Assembly: GCA_030693515.1 (NCBI GenBank)
Contig: JAUYAK010000049.1
Span: forward strand, 1 to 64,000
Reading direction: 5' to 3'
Origin: Opitutaceae bacterium
GTDB lineage: Bacteria; Verrucomicrobiota; Verrucomicrobiia; Opitutales; Opitutaceae
DNA length: 64,000 nucleotides
Shown in pieces: positions 24,244 through 32,807 of this stretch (the first letter of the stretch is position 1; each line of letters starts with the position of its first letter). A program made the position numbers and the translations under genes. Below the pieces are notes generated by a model. It ran no database searches and was not told where the DNA came from. It saw nothing but the letters and a program-made list of their open reading frames with translations.

Positions 24244-25752
24244 ATGTCCTTCACCCATCTGCCTCTCGGCCAGCCCATCCCGTCCAGCCCGCACGCGGTC
24301 TCGTGCAGCCTGCCCACGATGCGCGATGTGCGCGGCTACGAGGAGAAGCACCCGGAGACGATGCGCGCCCTCAGCTCGGGCTATCCGCGCTTTGTCGTGC
24401 ATCCGTTTGCGCGGCAGCTCGCGGCGCATTTCGCGGCCACCCGCCCTGCGCTGGCCGGCCGCACGCTCTGGCTGGCGTCGTCGCGCGGAATGGCGGAGCT
24501 GCTTGCGACGCACCTGGGCGGCGCCGCGGCCAGCGCGGAGAGTTTTTCCCAGGCCGGACTCCACGGCACCTCGCACCCGCCGGGCCCCGCGCTCGCCGCG
24601 CGCGCGAAGACCTTTCTCCAAAACATCGGCGGCTTCCTCTCCTCGCGCGAGGCCGAGGATGCGCTCGTGCGCCTCGGGCTGATCGAGGCGCCCTTCGCCG
24701 AAGCGACCTTTGCCGGTGACGCCGGCATGGAGGTTCGCCGCGTGCTCCGCCGCGCCCTGCCCGCGTGCGCTGACACCGACCTGCTCCTCGCCCCCTCGGG
24801 CATGAACGCCATCCACGCCGCGTTCCGCGCCTCCGCCGATCTGCAAGCCGCGCGCGGCCGCACGGTCTGGCTCCAACTCGGCTGGCTCTACCTCGACACC
24901 ATCGCGATCCTCAAAAAATTCACGGCCGCGCCGGCCGACTACGTTTACGTGCGCGACCCGCTCGACCACGAAGGCATCGCGCGCATCTTTGAAAAGCACG
25001 GCGCGCGCATCGCTGGCGTCTTCGCCGAGCTACCGACCAATCCCCTCCTCCAGACGCCCGACCTCGCCGCGCTCTCCGCCCTCTGCCGCCGGCACGGCGC
25101 CCACCTCCTCGTCGATCCCTCGGTCGCCTCGGTCTTCAACGTCGACGTCCTCCCGCACGCCGACGCCGTCGTCTCCAGCCTCACCAAATACACCGCCAGC
25201 GAGGGCGACCTCACCGCCGGCCTCGTCGCGATCAATCCCGCGGGCCCCGACGCCGCCGAACTGCGCCGCCGCACCGCCGCCGCGCTCGAACCCGTTTACC
25301 CGCGCGACCTCGCCCGCCTCGCCGCGCAAATCGGCGAGACGGAGACCGTCCTCCAAAAAATCCACGCCAACACCGCGCAAGTCGCCGCGTTTCTCGCCGC
25401 CCATCCGAAAGTGCGCGACGTCTTCTGGGCGCTGCACCCCGCGTCGCGCGAGAATTATCTCCGCCTCGCCCGCACGCCCGACGCCACCGGCGGCATGATC
25501 ACGTTCACCCTGCGCGGCCCGATGGAGCCCTTCCACGACCAGCTGCGGCTGCCCAAAGGCCCGAGCTTCGGCATGAAGACCACGCTCATCTGCCCCTTCA
25601 TGTATCTCGCCCACTACGATCTCGTGACGACCCCCGCCGGCCTCGCCGAACTCGCCGCAAGCCAGCTCGACCCCGATCTCCTCCGCCTCTGCGTCGGCAT
25701 CGAGCCGGTGGAGGAAATCATTCAAGCCATCGCAGAAGCACTCGAAGAATAG
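24244..25752 (+). CDS. PLP-dependent Cys/Met-metabolism family enzyme (cystathionine gamma-synthase-like)
   Basis: 502 residues, type I PLP fold. LLLAPSGMNAIHAAFRASAD is the cofactor-phosphate loop, HLLVDPSVASVFNVDVL includes the aspartate that pairs with the pyridine nitrogen, and VVSSLTKYTASEGDLTAGLV carries the Schiff-base lysine. The C-terminal segment MKTTLICPFMYLAHYDL and LCVGIEPVEEIIQAIAEAL matches the end of MetB/MetC proteins. It is longer than typical MetB (~390) because of an N-terminal extension seen in fungal-type and some bacterial cystathionine gamma-synthases. No SAM riboswitch is visible in the short upstream region. Confidence 0.85.
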   Translation: MSFTHLPLGQPIPSSPHAVSCSLPTMRDVRGYEEKHPETMRALSSGYPRFVVHPFARQLAAHFAATRPALAGRTLWLASSRGMAELLATHLGGAAASAESFSQAGLHGTSHPPGPALAARAKTFLQNIGGFLSSREAEDALVRLGLIEAPFAEATFAGDAGMEVRRVLRRALPACADTDLLLAPSGMNAIHAAFRASADLQAARGRTVWLQLGWLYLDTIAILKKFTAAPADYVYVRDPLDHEGIARIFEKHGARIAGVFAELPTNPLLQTPDLAALSALCRRHGAHLLVDPSVASVFNVDVLPHADAVVSSLTKYTASEGDLTAGLVAINPAGPDAAELRRRTAAALEPVYPRDLARLAAQIGETETVLQKIHANTAQVAAFLAAHPKVRDVFWALHPASRENYLRLARTPDATGGMITFTLRGPMEPFHDQLRLPKGPSFGMKTTLICPFMYLAHYDLVTTPAGLAELAASQLDPDLLRLCVGIEPVEEIIQAIAEALEE

Positions 25753-25767
25753 AGGGAATCGTTACAC

Positions 25768-26436
25768 GTGAAACCGCTGCACCTCATTCTACTAGTCGCC
25801 CTTCTTCTCTTGGGCTCAGGTTGTGAGCAAAGGATTCTCGGGGAGCTGCGCGTTGCGGCCGAAGGTGACAAATATTGGGCCGATTGTTTCACGATGCCTT
25901 CGGCCCGGATCTACAAGACGTGGGGGCAGTCCACCCACGCGGAAAGGCGGGATATCTTCGGCACGAGGTTTGCCACCGAGGTGATATTGTCTGATATCGT
26001 ATGGAACGGCGTGGCAGACTCCCTCCGGCCAAGTGGTGTTGAGCTGGGCAACGCACGCGAGTGGCGAACTCGCCATTTTGCAGTCGCGAGTGGAACGGTG
26101 CTGCCCGAAGAACCGCGCGATGCTGCCGGCCTACTGCAAGTCGAGTTTATAGGCATCGAACGCCCTCTCGCCGAGCGAGTCATAGCCGCCCTCGAGCAGA
26201 ATTATCGGACGGTCCATTCTCAGGTGATGTCGGCCGCTGTCCAAAACAACATCTCTCATTTCCGCAGTGAAGCGGCCGAAATCACAAACAAGCTGGCTCG
26301 CTCCGATTTGACGATCACTCAATCCGACTACCTGAACAAGTTGCTCGCAGCGACCAGAGAACACTTGGCCGAGAACGAAGAAGCGGCCCGCGGCCTCCTG
26401 CTCAATCGCCAACTCAAATCGGCCAGGCTCCGCTAG
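25768..26436 (+). CDS. Hypothetical lipoprotein
   Basis: 222 residues starting with GTG at 25768, 15 bases after the PLP gene. The signal sequence HLILLVALLLLGSGCEQ has a clear lipobox (GSGC), so it should be lipid-anchored. A compact N-terminal domain is followed from ~150 by a long, probably coiled-coil helical region rich in charged residues and asparagine. No family was recognised. Codon use is less GC-biased than in neighbouring genes, hinting at later acquisition. Confidence 0.75.
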   Translation: MKPLHLILLVALLLLGSGCEQRILGELRVAAEGDKYWADCFTMPSARIYKTWGQSTHAERRDIFGTRFATEVILSDIVWNGVADSLRPSGVELGNAREWRTRHFAVASGTVLPEEPRDAAGLLQVEFIGIERPLAERVIAALEQNYRTVHSQVMSAAVQNNISHFRSEAAEITNKLARSDLTITQSDYLNKLLAATREHLAENEEAARGLLLNRQLKSARLR

Positions 26437-26441
26437 GCAGC

Positions 26442-26717
26442 GTGCAACCTGCGCCCTCCTGCACCCTTCCCATCAAAGCCATCCCCAACGCCCCGCGCAG
26501 CGCGGTCGTCGGCTGGCTCGGTGACGCGCTGAAGATCAAAGTCCACGCCCCCGCGCTGGAGGGCCGGGCCAACGACGCACTCTGCGAATTTATCGCCGCC
26601 ACCCTCGGCCTCCCGCGTCGCGCCGTGACTGTCGCGCACGGCGACAAGTCCCGCCAGAAACTCCTCCGCATCGCCGGCCTCACCCTCGCCGAAGTGGAGG
26701 CGAAACTTGGCGTGTAG
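26442..26717 (+). CDS. DUF167 (YggU) family protein
   Basis: 91 residues. IKAIPNAPRSAVVGW, LKIKVHAPALEGRANDALCEFIA and VTVAHGDKSRQKLLRIAGL are the three conserved blocks of DUF167, a small alpha/beta family of unknown function. A GTG start at 26442 gives the usual length and lies six bases after the lipoprotein stop. Confidence 0.88.
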   Translation: MQPAPSCTLPIKAIPNAPRSAVVGWLGDALKIKVHAPALEGRANDALCEFIAATLGLPRRAVTVAHGDKSRQKLLRIAGLTLAEVEAKLGV

Positions 26718-26735
26718 GCGAACGAGCGTCGGCCA

Positions 26736-26814
26736 GTAGGGCGGGTCTGTGACCCGCCCATTCGCGCGTTGAGTGTTCGAGGGCGGGTCGCAGACCCGCC
26801 CTACTGCACGCAAT
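26736..26814. repeat. Palindromic repeat family B, copy 1
   Basis: GTAGGGCGGGTCTGTGACCC forms the left arm and GGGTCGCAGACCCGCCCTAC the right, around a TTCGCGCGTTGAGTGTTCGA centre. The copy at 43649-43723 keeps both arms and most of the centre. Confidence 0.85.
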
Positions 26815-26829
26815 CACCCCGAAGCCCTA

Positions 26830-26872
26830 CGTGTTTTCTCTGTGTCCTCCGTGTCCTCGGTGGTGAAAACAA
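26830..26872. repeat. GTGTCCTC-type repeat (family E)
   Basis: TTCTCTGTGTCCTCCGTGTC followed by CTCGGTGGTGAAAAC. A related stretch lies near 29377-29420 (CTCTGTGGCCTCGGTGTC). The rest of 26815-26965 shows no gene. Confidence 0.5.
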
Positions 26873-26965
26873 GACGGCGCTCGGCCCTTCATCCTCTGTT
26901 CGCCGGGGAAAACGCCCCGGTGATTCCTCGCATCCTTGGCCAACTCCCGTCCGTATCACACGACC

Positions 26966-27880
26966 ATGACTTCATCCCGCCACCTTGCCCTGTTGGTGCT
27001 GCTCTCCGTGCTCGCGTCCGCCTCCGGCACGCTCGCCCAACCCGCCGGCGGCCGGCCCTCCCACTCCCTGATCTCGCTGACGGTCGACGGCGCCTTCACG
27101 GGTCGCACGGACTTTGAGGCCCGCGGGCAGGGCGCGGGGGACGTGGCGGTGATGCAGACCGGGGTGAAGTTGTCCGTGCCGCTGCCGCCGCTCGGCTCGC
27201 AGTGGTTCTCGTCGATCGGCCTCGAATATCGCGACTACGAACTGGACCGCTCGCCCGGCACACCGGTGCCGGAGACGCTCCGGAGCCTCGGCGCGTCCCT
27301 CTCGGTCTTCGGCGCGCTCACCCCGGACTGGAAATTCATCGGCCGCGTCTCCCCCAGCTTGGCCAACGCCGGCGGCGGGTTCACCTCGCGCGGCTTGGGC
27401 GTCGGCGTGCTCGCGCTGGCGACCCGGCGGTTCAGCCCGGAGTTTGGCGGCGGGTTTGGCGTCGTGTATGATTCGCTGGCTCGCGGCACGGGCCGGCTGC
27501 TGCCCATCGCGACGTTTGACTGGGCACCGGCGCCGGCGTGGCGCTTGTTTCTCGGATTTCCGCGCACCGGCGCGTCGTGGCAGGCGGCGCCCAGCTTGCT
27601 CGCCGAGTTCGTGGCCGAGGCCGACTTCGGCTCGTTCTACGTGACCGATGATCCGGCGCCGCGCGCTGCCGGCCGGCCCGCCCTCGACCGCACGCGACTC
27701 GAATATCGCGCCGTGCGCGTAGGACCGGCGCTGACTTGGAACTATAATCCCGCGGCCCACGTGCGCCTCGCCGCCGGCGTGCTGCCGGTGCTCGAAGTCG
27801 ATTACCACCGCCGCGGCTACAAGCTAAAATCCGACGGCGCTCCCGCCTACGCCTCCCTCGAGCTGGAGTGGAAATTCTAG
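26966..27880 (+). CDS. Putative outer-membrane beta-barrel protein (DUF6268-like)
   Basis: 304 residues with a signal peptide (ALLVLLSVLASASGTLAQ). The rest alternates polar and hydrophobic residues in short strands with aromatic girdles (WFSSIGLEYRDYELDRSPGT; LGASLSVFGALTPDWKFIGR) and ends ASLELEWKF, an aromatic C-terminus typical of outer-membrane barrels. The DUF6268 label is a best guess. The ATG at 26966 gives a proper signal peptide. Its TAG overlaps the stop of the convergent MATE gene by three bases. Confidence 0.75.
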   Translation: MTSSRHLALLVLLSVLASASGTLAQPAGGRPSHSLISLTVDGAFTGRTDFEARGQGAGDVAVMQTGVKLSVPLPPLGSQWFSSIGLEYRDYELDRSPGTPVPETLRSLGASLSVFGALTPDWKFIGRVSPSLANAGGGFTSRGLGVGVLALATRRFSPEFGGGFGVVYDSLARGTGRLLPIATFDWAPAPAWRLFLGFPRTGASWQAAPSLLAEFVAEADFGSFYVTDDPAPRAAGRPALDRTRLEYRAVRVGPALTWNYNPAAHVRLAAGVLPVLEVDYHRRGYKLKSDGAPAYASLELEWKF

Positions 27881-29214
27881 GGATTGCGTCCCGTCAGCCG
27901 CGCAAACCGCACCGTCAAGAACACCGCGGCAAACGTCAGTCCGCCCGCGATGCCGGTCCACACGCCCGTCGCGCCCCACGTCCCCCGGATGCCGAGCGCG
28001 TAGCCGAGCGGCAGCGCCACGCCCCAGTAGGCCAGCAGCGTGATGAAGGCGGGCACCTTCACATCCGAGGCCCCGCGCAGCGCCGCCGAGGCGATCACCT
28101 GCACGCCATCGACCATCTGGAAGAGCGCCGCCACCACGAGCAGCTGCACCGCGACGGCGATCACCGCCGCGTCGTCCACAAACCAGCCAGCAATCGCCCG
28201 CCCGCCCAGCCCAAACGTTGCCGCGAAGATCGCCGTCACCGCGAGCCCGACCACCAGCGCGCCAAACCCGATCACCCGCAGCCGTTCGCGCTCCGCCGCG
28301 CCCACCGCGTGGCTTACGCGCATGCCCGTCGCAATCGAGAGACCCAGCGGAAACATGAACGCCAGCGACGCGCAGCTGATCGCGATTTGATGGGCGGCCA
28401 GCGGCACCGCGCCCAGCCAGCCGATCATGATGCCGGAGAAGGCAAACGCCGTCGTCTCGAACAGCAGCATCCCCGAGGCCGGCAGCCCAATCCCGAGCAT
28501 CTCGCGCAGGCGCGCCCGCGAAAAATTTCCCCGCCACGCCACCGGCCACGCCGCGCGGAGGCCCGCCTCGCGCCGCAGCCAGGCAAAGATCACCACGGTC
28601 CCAAGCGTGCGCGAGAGCAGCGTCGCGATGCCGGCGCCCGTGAGGCCGAGCGCGGGCACGCCGAGGTGGCCGTAGATGAAGACCCAGTTGAGCCCGGCGT
28701 TGAGGCCCACGCCCGCCAGCATGATGAACATCGGCATCCATGGATGCCCCATCGCCTCGGCAAATTGCCGGAGCACGAGATAAACCAGCGCCGGCACAAT
28801 CGACGCCGCGTAGAGCAGAAAAAACGGCGTCACGATCGCGACGACCTCCGGCGGCTGGCCAAAGCGGTGCAGCTGTGTGCTCAACGCCGCCATCGCCAGC
28901 ATTTCGAACAGGCCGCAGCCCAAGGCCACGGCCACACCGTGCCGGAGATAGGCCGCCGCTTCCGCCGGCTGCCGCGCCCCGCGCGCCCGCGCCACGAAGA
29001 TCGCCACCGGGATCGTCAGGCCGATGCCGGCCACGAAGAAGATGTTGAAGATGTTGTTGCCGAACGCCGACGCCGCGAGCGGCACCGTGCCCGCGTGCCC
29101 AATCATCGCGCTGTCCGTCACGCCCATCAGCATCTGGCACACGTGCCCGACCACGATCGGCGCCGCGAGCGTGAGCGTCGGGCGGAGTTCGCGGAGCAGG
29201 GCGGCGCGGGACAT
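27877..29214 (-). CDS. MATE family multidrug/toxin efflux transporter
   Basis: 445 residues, twelve hydrophobic helices in two related halves. LAAPIVVGHVCQMLMGVTDSAMIGHAG is the conserved first helix of the NorM/DinF-type MATE pumps, and residues ~240-265 carry the corresponding start of the second half. It exchanges sodium or protons for organic cations. Convergent with the outer-membrane protein gene, sharing stop-codon bases. Confidence 0.92.
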   Translation of the reverse strand: MSRAALLRELRPTLTLAAPIVVGHVCQMLMGVTDSAMIGHAGTVPLAASAFGNNIFNIFFVAGIGLTIPVAIFVARARGARQPAEAAAYLRHGVAVALGCGLFEMLAMAALSTQLHRFGQPPEVVAIVTPFFLLYAASIVPALVYLVLRQFAEAMGHPWMPMFIMLAGVGLNAGLNWVFIYGHLGVPALGLTGAGIATLLSRTLGTVVIFAWLRREAGLRAAWPVAWRGNFSRARLREMLGIGLPASGMLLFETTAFAFSGIMIGWLGAVPLAAHQIAISCASLAFMFPLGLSIATGMRVSHAVGAAERERLRVIGFGALVVGLAVTAIFAATFGLGGRAIAGWFVDDAAVIAVAVQLLVVAALFQMVDGVQVIASAALRGASDVKVPAFITLLAYWGVALPLGYALGIRGTWGATGVWTGIAGGLTFAAVFLTVRFARLTGRNP

Positions 29215-29282
29215 GCGGGAGAAGGCTCACGCCCCGCGCACGGAGCGTCGATGCGTTTCGCGAAACAGTCGCCCGCCTTTTC

Positions 29283-29497
29283 GTAGGGGCGCAGTCTTGC
29301 TGCGCCCTGGGCCCTTTTCGCCCCAGAGCGCACAGCGCCCCGACACCGAGTTCACGAAGCCGAACACCCGGCCTTGCTCTGTGGCCTCGGTGTCATCGCT
29401 CCGTGCCCTCTGTGGCCACGCCTTGGTCTTTTCCGGAACATCCGATCTGGCTTAGCGCCGCCCCCCCTCCTTGGGCGCAGCAAGACTGCGCCCCTAC
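29283..29497. repeat. Inverted pair of family D repeats around a 165-base spacer
   Basis: GTAGGGGCGCAGTCTTGCTG at 29283 and its complement ending CAAGACTGCGCCCCTAC at 29497 are perfect 25-base inverted arms. The spacer contains a family E-like stretch (29377-29420) and no gene. This explains the 322-base gap between the MATE gene and the first S9 peptidase. Confidence 0.75.
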
Positions 29498-29536
29498 ACG
29501 TTTGCCAGCCGCCGTCCGCGCGCCCACGGTCGCGCC

Positions 29537-31978
29537 ATGCGTTTACGCTTCCCCGTTCTCGTCGTCTGCCTCCTGTTCGCCGGTGCCTCGCTCCTCCCCG
29601 CCCAGGGCGATGCCACCTACCGCCAGCCCAGCCCCGCGCTCGCCGCCATCGTCGAGGCGCCGCTCACGCCGCTCGTCAGCCTCAGTCCTGACCGCAAGAA
29701 TCTCCTCCTCCTCGAACGTCCGTCGCTGCCGCCCGTCGCCGAGCTGGCCGAGCCCGAGCTGCGCCTTGCCGGCCTGCGCATCAATCCCGCCACCAACGGC
29801 CCGAGCCGCGAGACCTACTACACCGGCCTCGTCGTGAAACCGCTCGCGGGCGGCGCGGAGCAGCGCATCGCCGGCTTTCCCGCCGGCGCGCGCCTCACGA
29901 GCCTCGCGTGGTCGCGCGACAGCCGCCACCTCGCGGTCACAGTCACGCTGCCGTCGCGGCTGGAACTCTGGCTCGTCGAGCTCGCCTCCGCCCGCGCCCG
30001 CCGGCTCACCGATCGCGCGCTCAACGGCGTCATGGACACGCCCACGTGGGTCGATGATGCGACGCTCGTCGTCTCCCTCCTCCCCGCCGGCCGCGGCCCC
30101 GCGCCCGCGGCGCCCACGGTGCCGAGCGGCCCCGTCGTGCAGGAGAATCTCACCGGCAAGCGCCCCGCGCGCACGTATGCCGACATGCTCGCGAGCGCCC
30201 ACAACGAGGCGCTCTTCGAGCACTACGCCACCGCCGAACTCGCGCTCGTCGGGACCGATGGAAAAAATTCCCCGCTCGGCCTCCGCGGCCTGATCGGCAA
30301 CGCCCTGCCCTCGCCCGACGGCCGCCTGCTGCTCGTGACCACGTGGTCGCGCCCCTATTCGTATCTCGTCCCGGTGAGCCGCTTCCCCACCAAAATCACG
30401 ATCCACGATCGCGCGGGCAAACTGGTCCACACCGCCGCCGATCTGCCGCTCGCGGAGAGCATCCCGATTCCCACCGGCTCCGTGCGCACCGGGCCGCGCA
30501 GCGTCACGTGGCGCGCCGATACACCCGCCACGCTGAGCTGGATGCAGGCGCTCGACGGCGGCGACGCCGGCCGCGAGGCCGCGCTGCGCGACGAGTGGTT
30601 CACGCACGCCGCGCCGTTCACCGGCGCGCCGGTCTCGCAGCAGAAGTTCGCGCTGCGCGCCGGCGCCGTCACCTGGGGCGACGACCAGCGCGCGATCGTC
30701 TCCGAATCGTGGACCAAGACCCGCAAGATCCGCACTTGGCTCGTCGCCCCTGGCTCACCCGGCGTCGCGCCCACGCTGCTCTTCGACCGCTCCTCCGAGG
30801 ATCGCTACAACGCCCCTGGCACGCCCGTGCTCGCGCGCAATGCCTTCGGCCGCGCCGTGCTCTTCATGAGCGCCGACAAGTCCAAGTTCTACTACGACGG
30901 CGCCGGTGCCTCGCCCGAGGGCGACCGCCCGTTCCTCGACGAACTCGATCTCGCGACGAAGCAGACCCGCCGCCTCTGGCGCAGCACCGCGCCGCACTAC
31001 GAGACCTTCGTCGCGCACCTCGATCCGGCGTTCACGCGCATCGTCACCTCGCGCGAGTCGGTCACCGAGCCCGCGAATTATTTCATCCGCACGCTCGGCG
31101 TCGCCGACGACGCGCAGGCCCTCGCGCCGATCACGCGTTTTCCGAATCCGTTCCCCCAGTTTGCCGCGGTGAAGAAGGAAGTCATCACCTACAAACGCGC
31201 CGATGGCGTCGCGCTCTCCGGCACCCTCTATCTGCCGCCCGGCCGCACCGCGCTCGACGGCCCGCTGCCCACGCTGCTCTGGGCCTACCCGCGCGAGTTC
31301 AAGGACGCCGACGCCGCCGGCCAGGTGAAGGAGTCGCCGTATCGCTTCATCCGCGTGAGCCCGCTCGGCCCGCTGCCCTTCGTGCTCGCCGGCTACGCCG
31401 TGCTCGACGATCCCACGATGCCAATCATCGGTGCCGGCAAGACGGAGCCCAACGACACCTACGTGCCCCAGCTCGTCGCCAGCGCCAAGGCCGCGAACGA
31501 CGAACTCGTGCGCCGCGGCGTCACCGACCCGAAGCGCGTCGCCGTCGCGGGCCACAGCTACGGCGCGTTCATGACGGCGAATCTCCTCGCGCACTCGGAC
31601 CTCTTCGCCGCCGGCATCGCGCGCAGCGGCGCCTACAACCGCACGCTCACGCCGTTCGGGTTTCAGGCCGAGGAGCGCACGTTCTGGCAGGCGCCCGAGG
31701 TGTATGCCGCGATGTCGCCCTTCAACCACGCCAACAAAATCAAGTCGCCGCTCCTCCTCGTGCACGGCGCCGTGGACAACAACCCCGGCACCTTCCCCAT
31801 CCAGAGCGAGCGCTTCTACAACGCCCTCAAGGGCCACGGCGCGACGACGCGCTACATCCAGCTCCCACACGAATCCCACGGCTACCGCGGCCGCGAAAAC
31901 GTCCTGCACCTCCTCTGGGAAACGGAAAAGTGGCTCGACACCTACGTGAAGCCGGCGGCAAAGGATGGGAAGAAGTGA
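29537..31978 (+). CDS. S9-family (prolyl-oligopeptidase type) serine peptidase, paralogue 1
   Basis: 813 residues with a signal peptide (MRLRFPVLVVCLLFAGASLL). The N-terminal ~530 residues look like a beta-propeller; the C-terminal alpha/beta hydrolase has the nucleophile in GHSYGAFMTANLLAH (Ser ~674), the aspartate in VHGAVDNNPGTFP and the histidine in LPHESHGYRGRENVL. It resembles glutamyl endopeptidase/acylaminoacyl-peptidase-like secreted S9 enzymes. A close paralogue lies 0.8 kb downstream on the same strand, with near-identical catalytic blocks. The ATG at 29537 sets the signal peptide. Confidence 0.92.
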   Translation: MRLRFPVLVVCLLFAGASLLPAQGDATYRQPSPALAAIVEAPLTPLVSLSPDRKNLLLLERPSLPPVAELAEPELRLAGLRINPATNGPSRETYYTGLVVKPLAGGAEQRIAGFPAGARLTSLAWSRDSRHLAVTVTLPSRLELWLVELASARARRLTDRALNGVMDTPTWVDDATLVVSLLPAGRGPAPAAPTVPSGPVVQENLTGKRPARTYADMLASAHNEALFEHYATAELALVGTDGKNSPLGLRGLIGNALPSPDGRLLLVTTWSRPYSYLVPVSRFPTKITIHDRAGKLVHTAADLPLAESIPIPTGSVRTGPRSVTWRADTPATLSWMQALDGGDAGREAALRDEWFTHAAPFTGAPVSQQKFALRAGAVTWGDDQRAIVSESWTKTRKIRTWLVAPGSPGVAPTLLFDRSSEDRYNAPGTPVLARNAFGRAVLFMSADKSKFYYDGAGASPEGDRPFLDELDLATKQTRRLWRSTAPHYETFVAHLDPAFTRIVTSRESVTEPANYFIRTLGVADDAQALAPITRFPNPFPQFAAVKKEVITYKRADGVALSGTLYLPPGRTALDGPLPTLLWAYPREFKDADAAGQVKESPYRFIRVSPLGPLPFVLAGYAVLDDPTMPIIGAGKTEPNDTYVPQLVASAKAANDELVRRGVTDPKRVAVAGHSYGAFMTANLLAHSDLFAAGIARSGAYNRTLTPFGFQAEERTFWQAPEVYAAMSPFNHANKIKSPLLLVHGAVDNNPGTFPIQSERFYNALKGHGATTRYIQLPHESHGYRGRENVLHLLWETEKWLDTYVKPAAKDGKK

Positions 31979-32040
31979 ACTCGCCGCGGCACGCTTGCGA
32001 AGCAAAGTTCCACACTCTTCATCGAAAGGAAATCTGACAC

Positions 32041-32706
32041 ATGAATCCCCAACGACGGATCTATGTCTGTGCATTGCTGATGTTCAGTGGCGTCGCACGT
32101 GCAGAACGCTACTCAATCCTAGTTCCTGATATTCCGCGCCCGGTCACGATTGCATTCCCTGACGGTTTTACCCCACCGGATTCGACTGCCGCCCGCGAGC
32201 GGCGCGAAAGTTTTTTAGAGTTCTACCGCCAAAATCCCGCCATGAAGGGCAAGTATTGTGAGGTGCTGCTCCGAGATTGGAAAAATGCAAAACGCCTTCC
32301 CCAGATCGTGATTGGTGTCTTGGGATCGACCGAGAAAAATCAGGGCAAGATCACGCCAAGTGATTGGAGCAAGCTTCGGGCGCTGTTCCTGAAAGCAAGC
32401 GCCACAGAAGTTACCAAGATCCGAGACAGGATGCGTCCCGAAATTGAAGCTGGAAGCCCGATTACTAATCGAACTCATCAAGAACTCATCTGGCTCGAAG
32501 ATCAGAAAGAAATGAACTCGGTGATTGTTATGGCCCAAATGCGTTCTCAACTCGGCGATGATCGAGATGACGTGTTTTCTGCACGAAAGATCATCTACCA
32601 CAAAGGATATTTGGTGTTCGCGAATGTGGTTGTTGATTCATCGAAGCCAGACGCTCTGTCCGAAATTCGATCATATCTTTCTGCGATCAAAGTTGAGAGC
32701 ATATGA
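32041..32706 (+). CDS. AT-richer secreted hypothetical protein between the two peptidases
   Basis: 221 residues with a cleavable signal sequence (RRIYVCALLMFSGVARAE). The rest shows helix-rich segments (DSTAARERRESFLEFYRQNP) and a C-terminal strand-rich part (YLVFANVVVDSSKPDALSEI). No family recognised. The DNA is clearly AT-richer and has different codon use from both flanking genes, which are themselves paralogues; this suggests insertion of foreign DNA between the duplicated copies. Its stop overlaps an ATG (ATGA) of a longer frame of the next gene, but that extension is not signal-peptide-like. Confidence 0.7.
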   Translation: MNPQRRIYVCALLMFSGVARAERYSILVPDIPRPVTIAFPDGFTPPDSTAARERRESFLEFYRQNPAMKGKYCEVLLRDWKNAKRLPQIVIGVLGSTEKNQGKITPSDWSKLRALFLKASATEVTKIRDRMRPEIEAGSPITNRTHQELIWLEDQKEMNSVIVMAQMRSQLGDDRDDVFSARKIIYHKGYLVFANVVVDSSKPDALSEIRSYLSAIKVESI

Positions 32707-32807
32707 AAGATGAGAGCGACGGGGCTTGGATGAGATGCCGTCTTCCCAACCGATCGTATACCCGGCGTGATCGTTGTCATCGCCACTGCGTCGCCCCAAC
32801 ATCCGCC

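Noticed and set aside
32703-32807. Use of the ATG at 32703 as start of the second S9 peptidase
   Set aside because: It would place 35 basic residues before the signal peptide; the ATG at 32808 gives a normal signal sequence, as in the paralogue.
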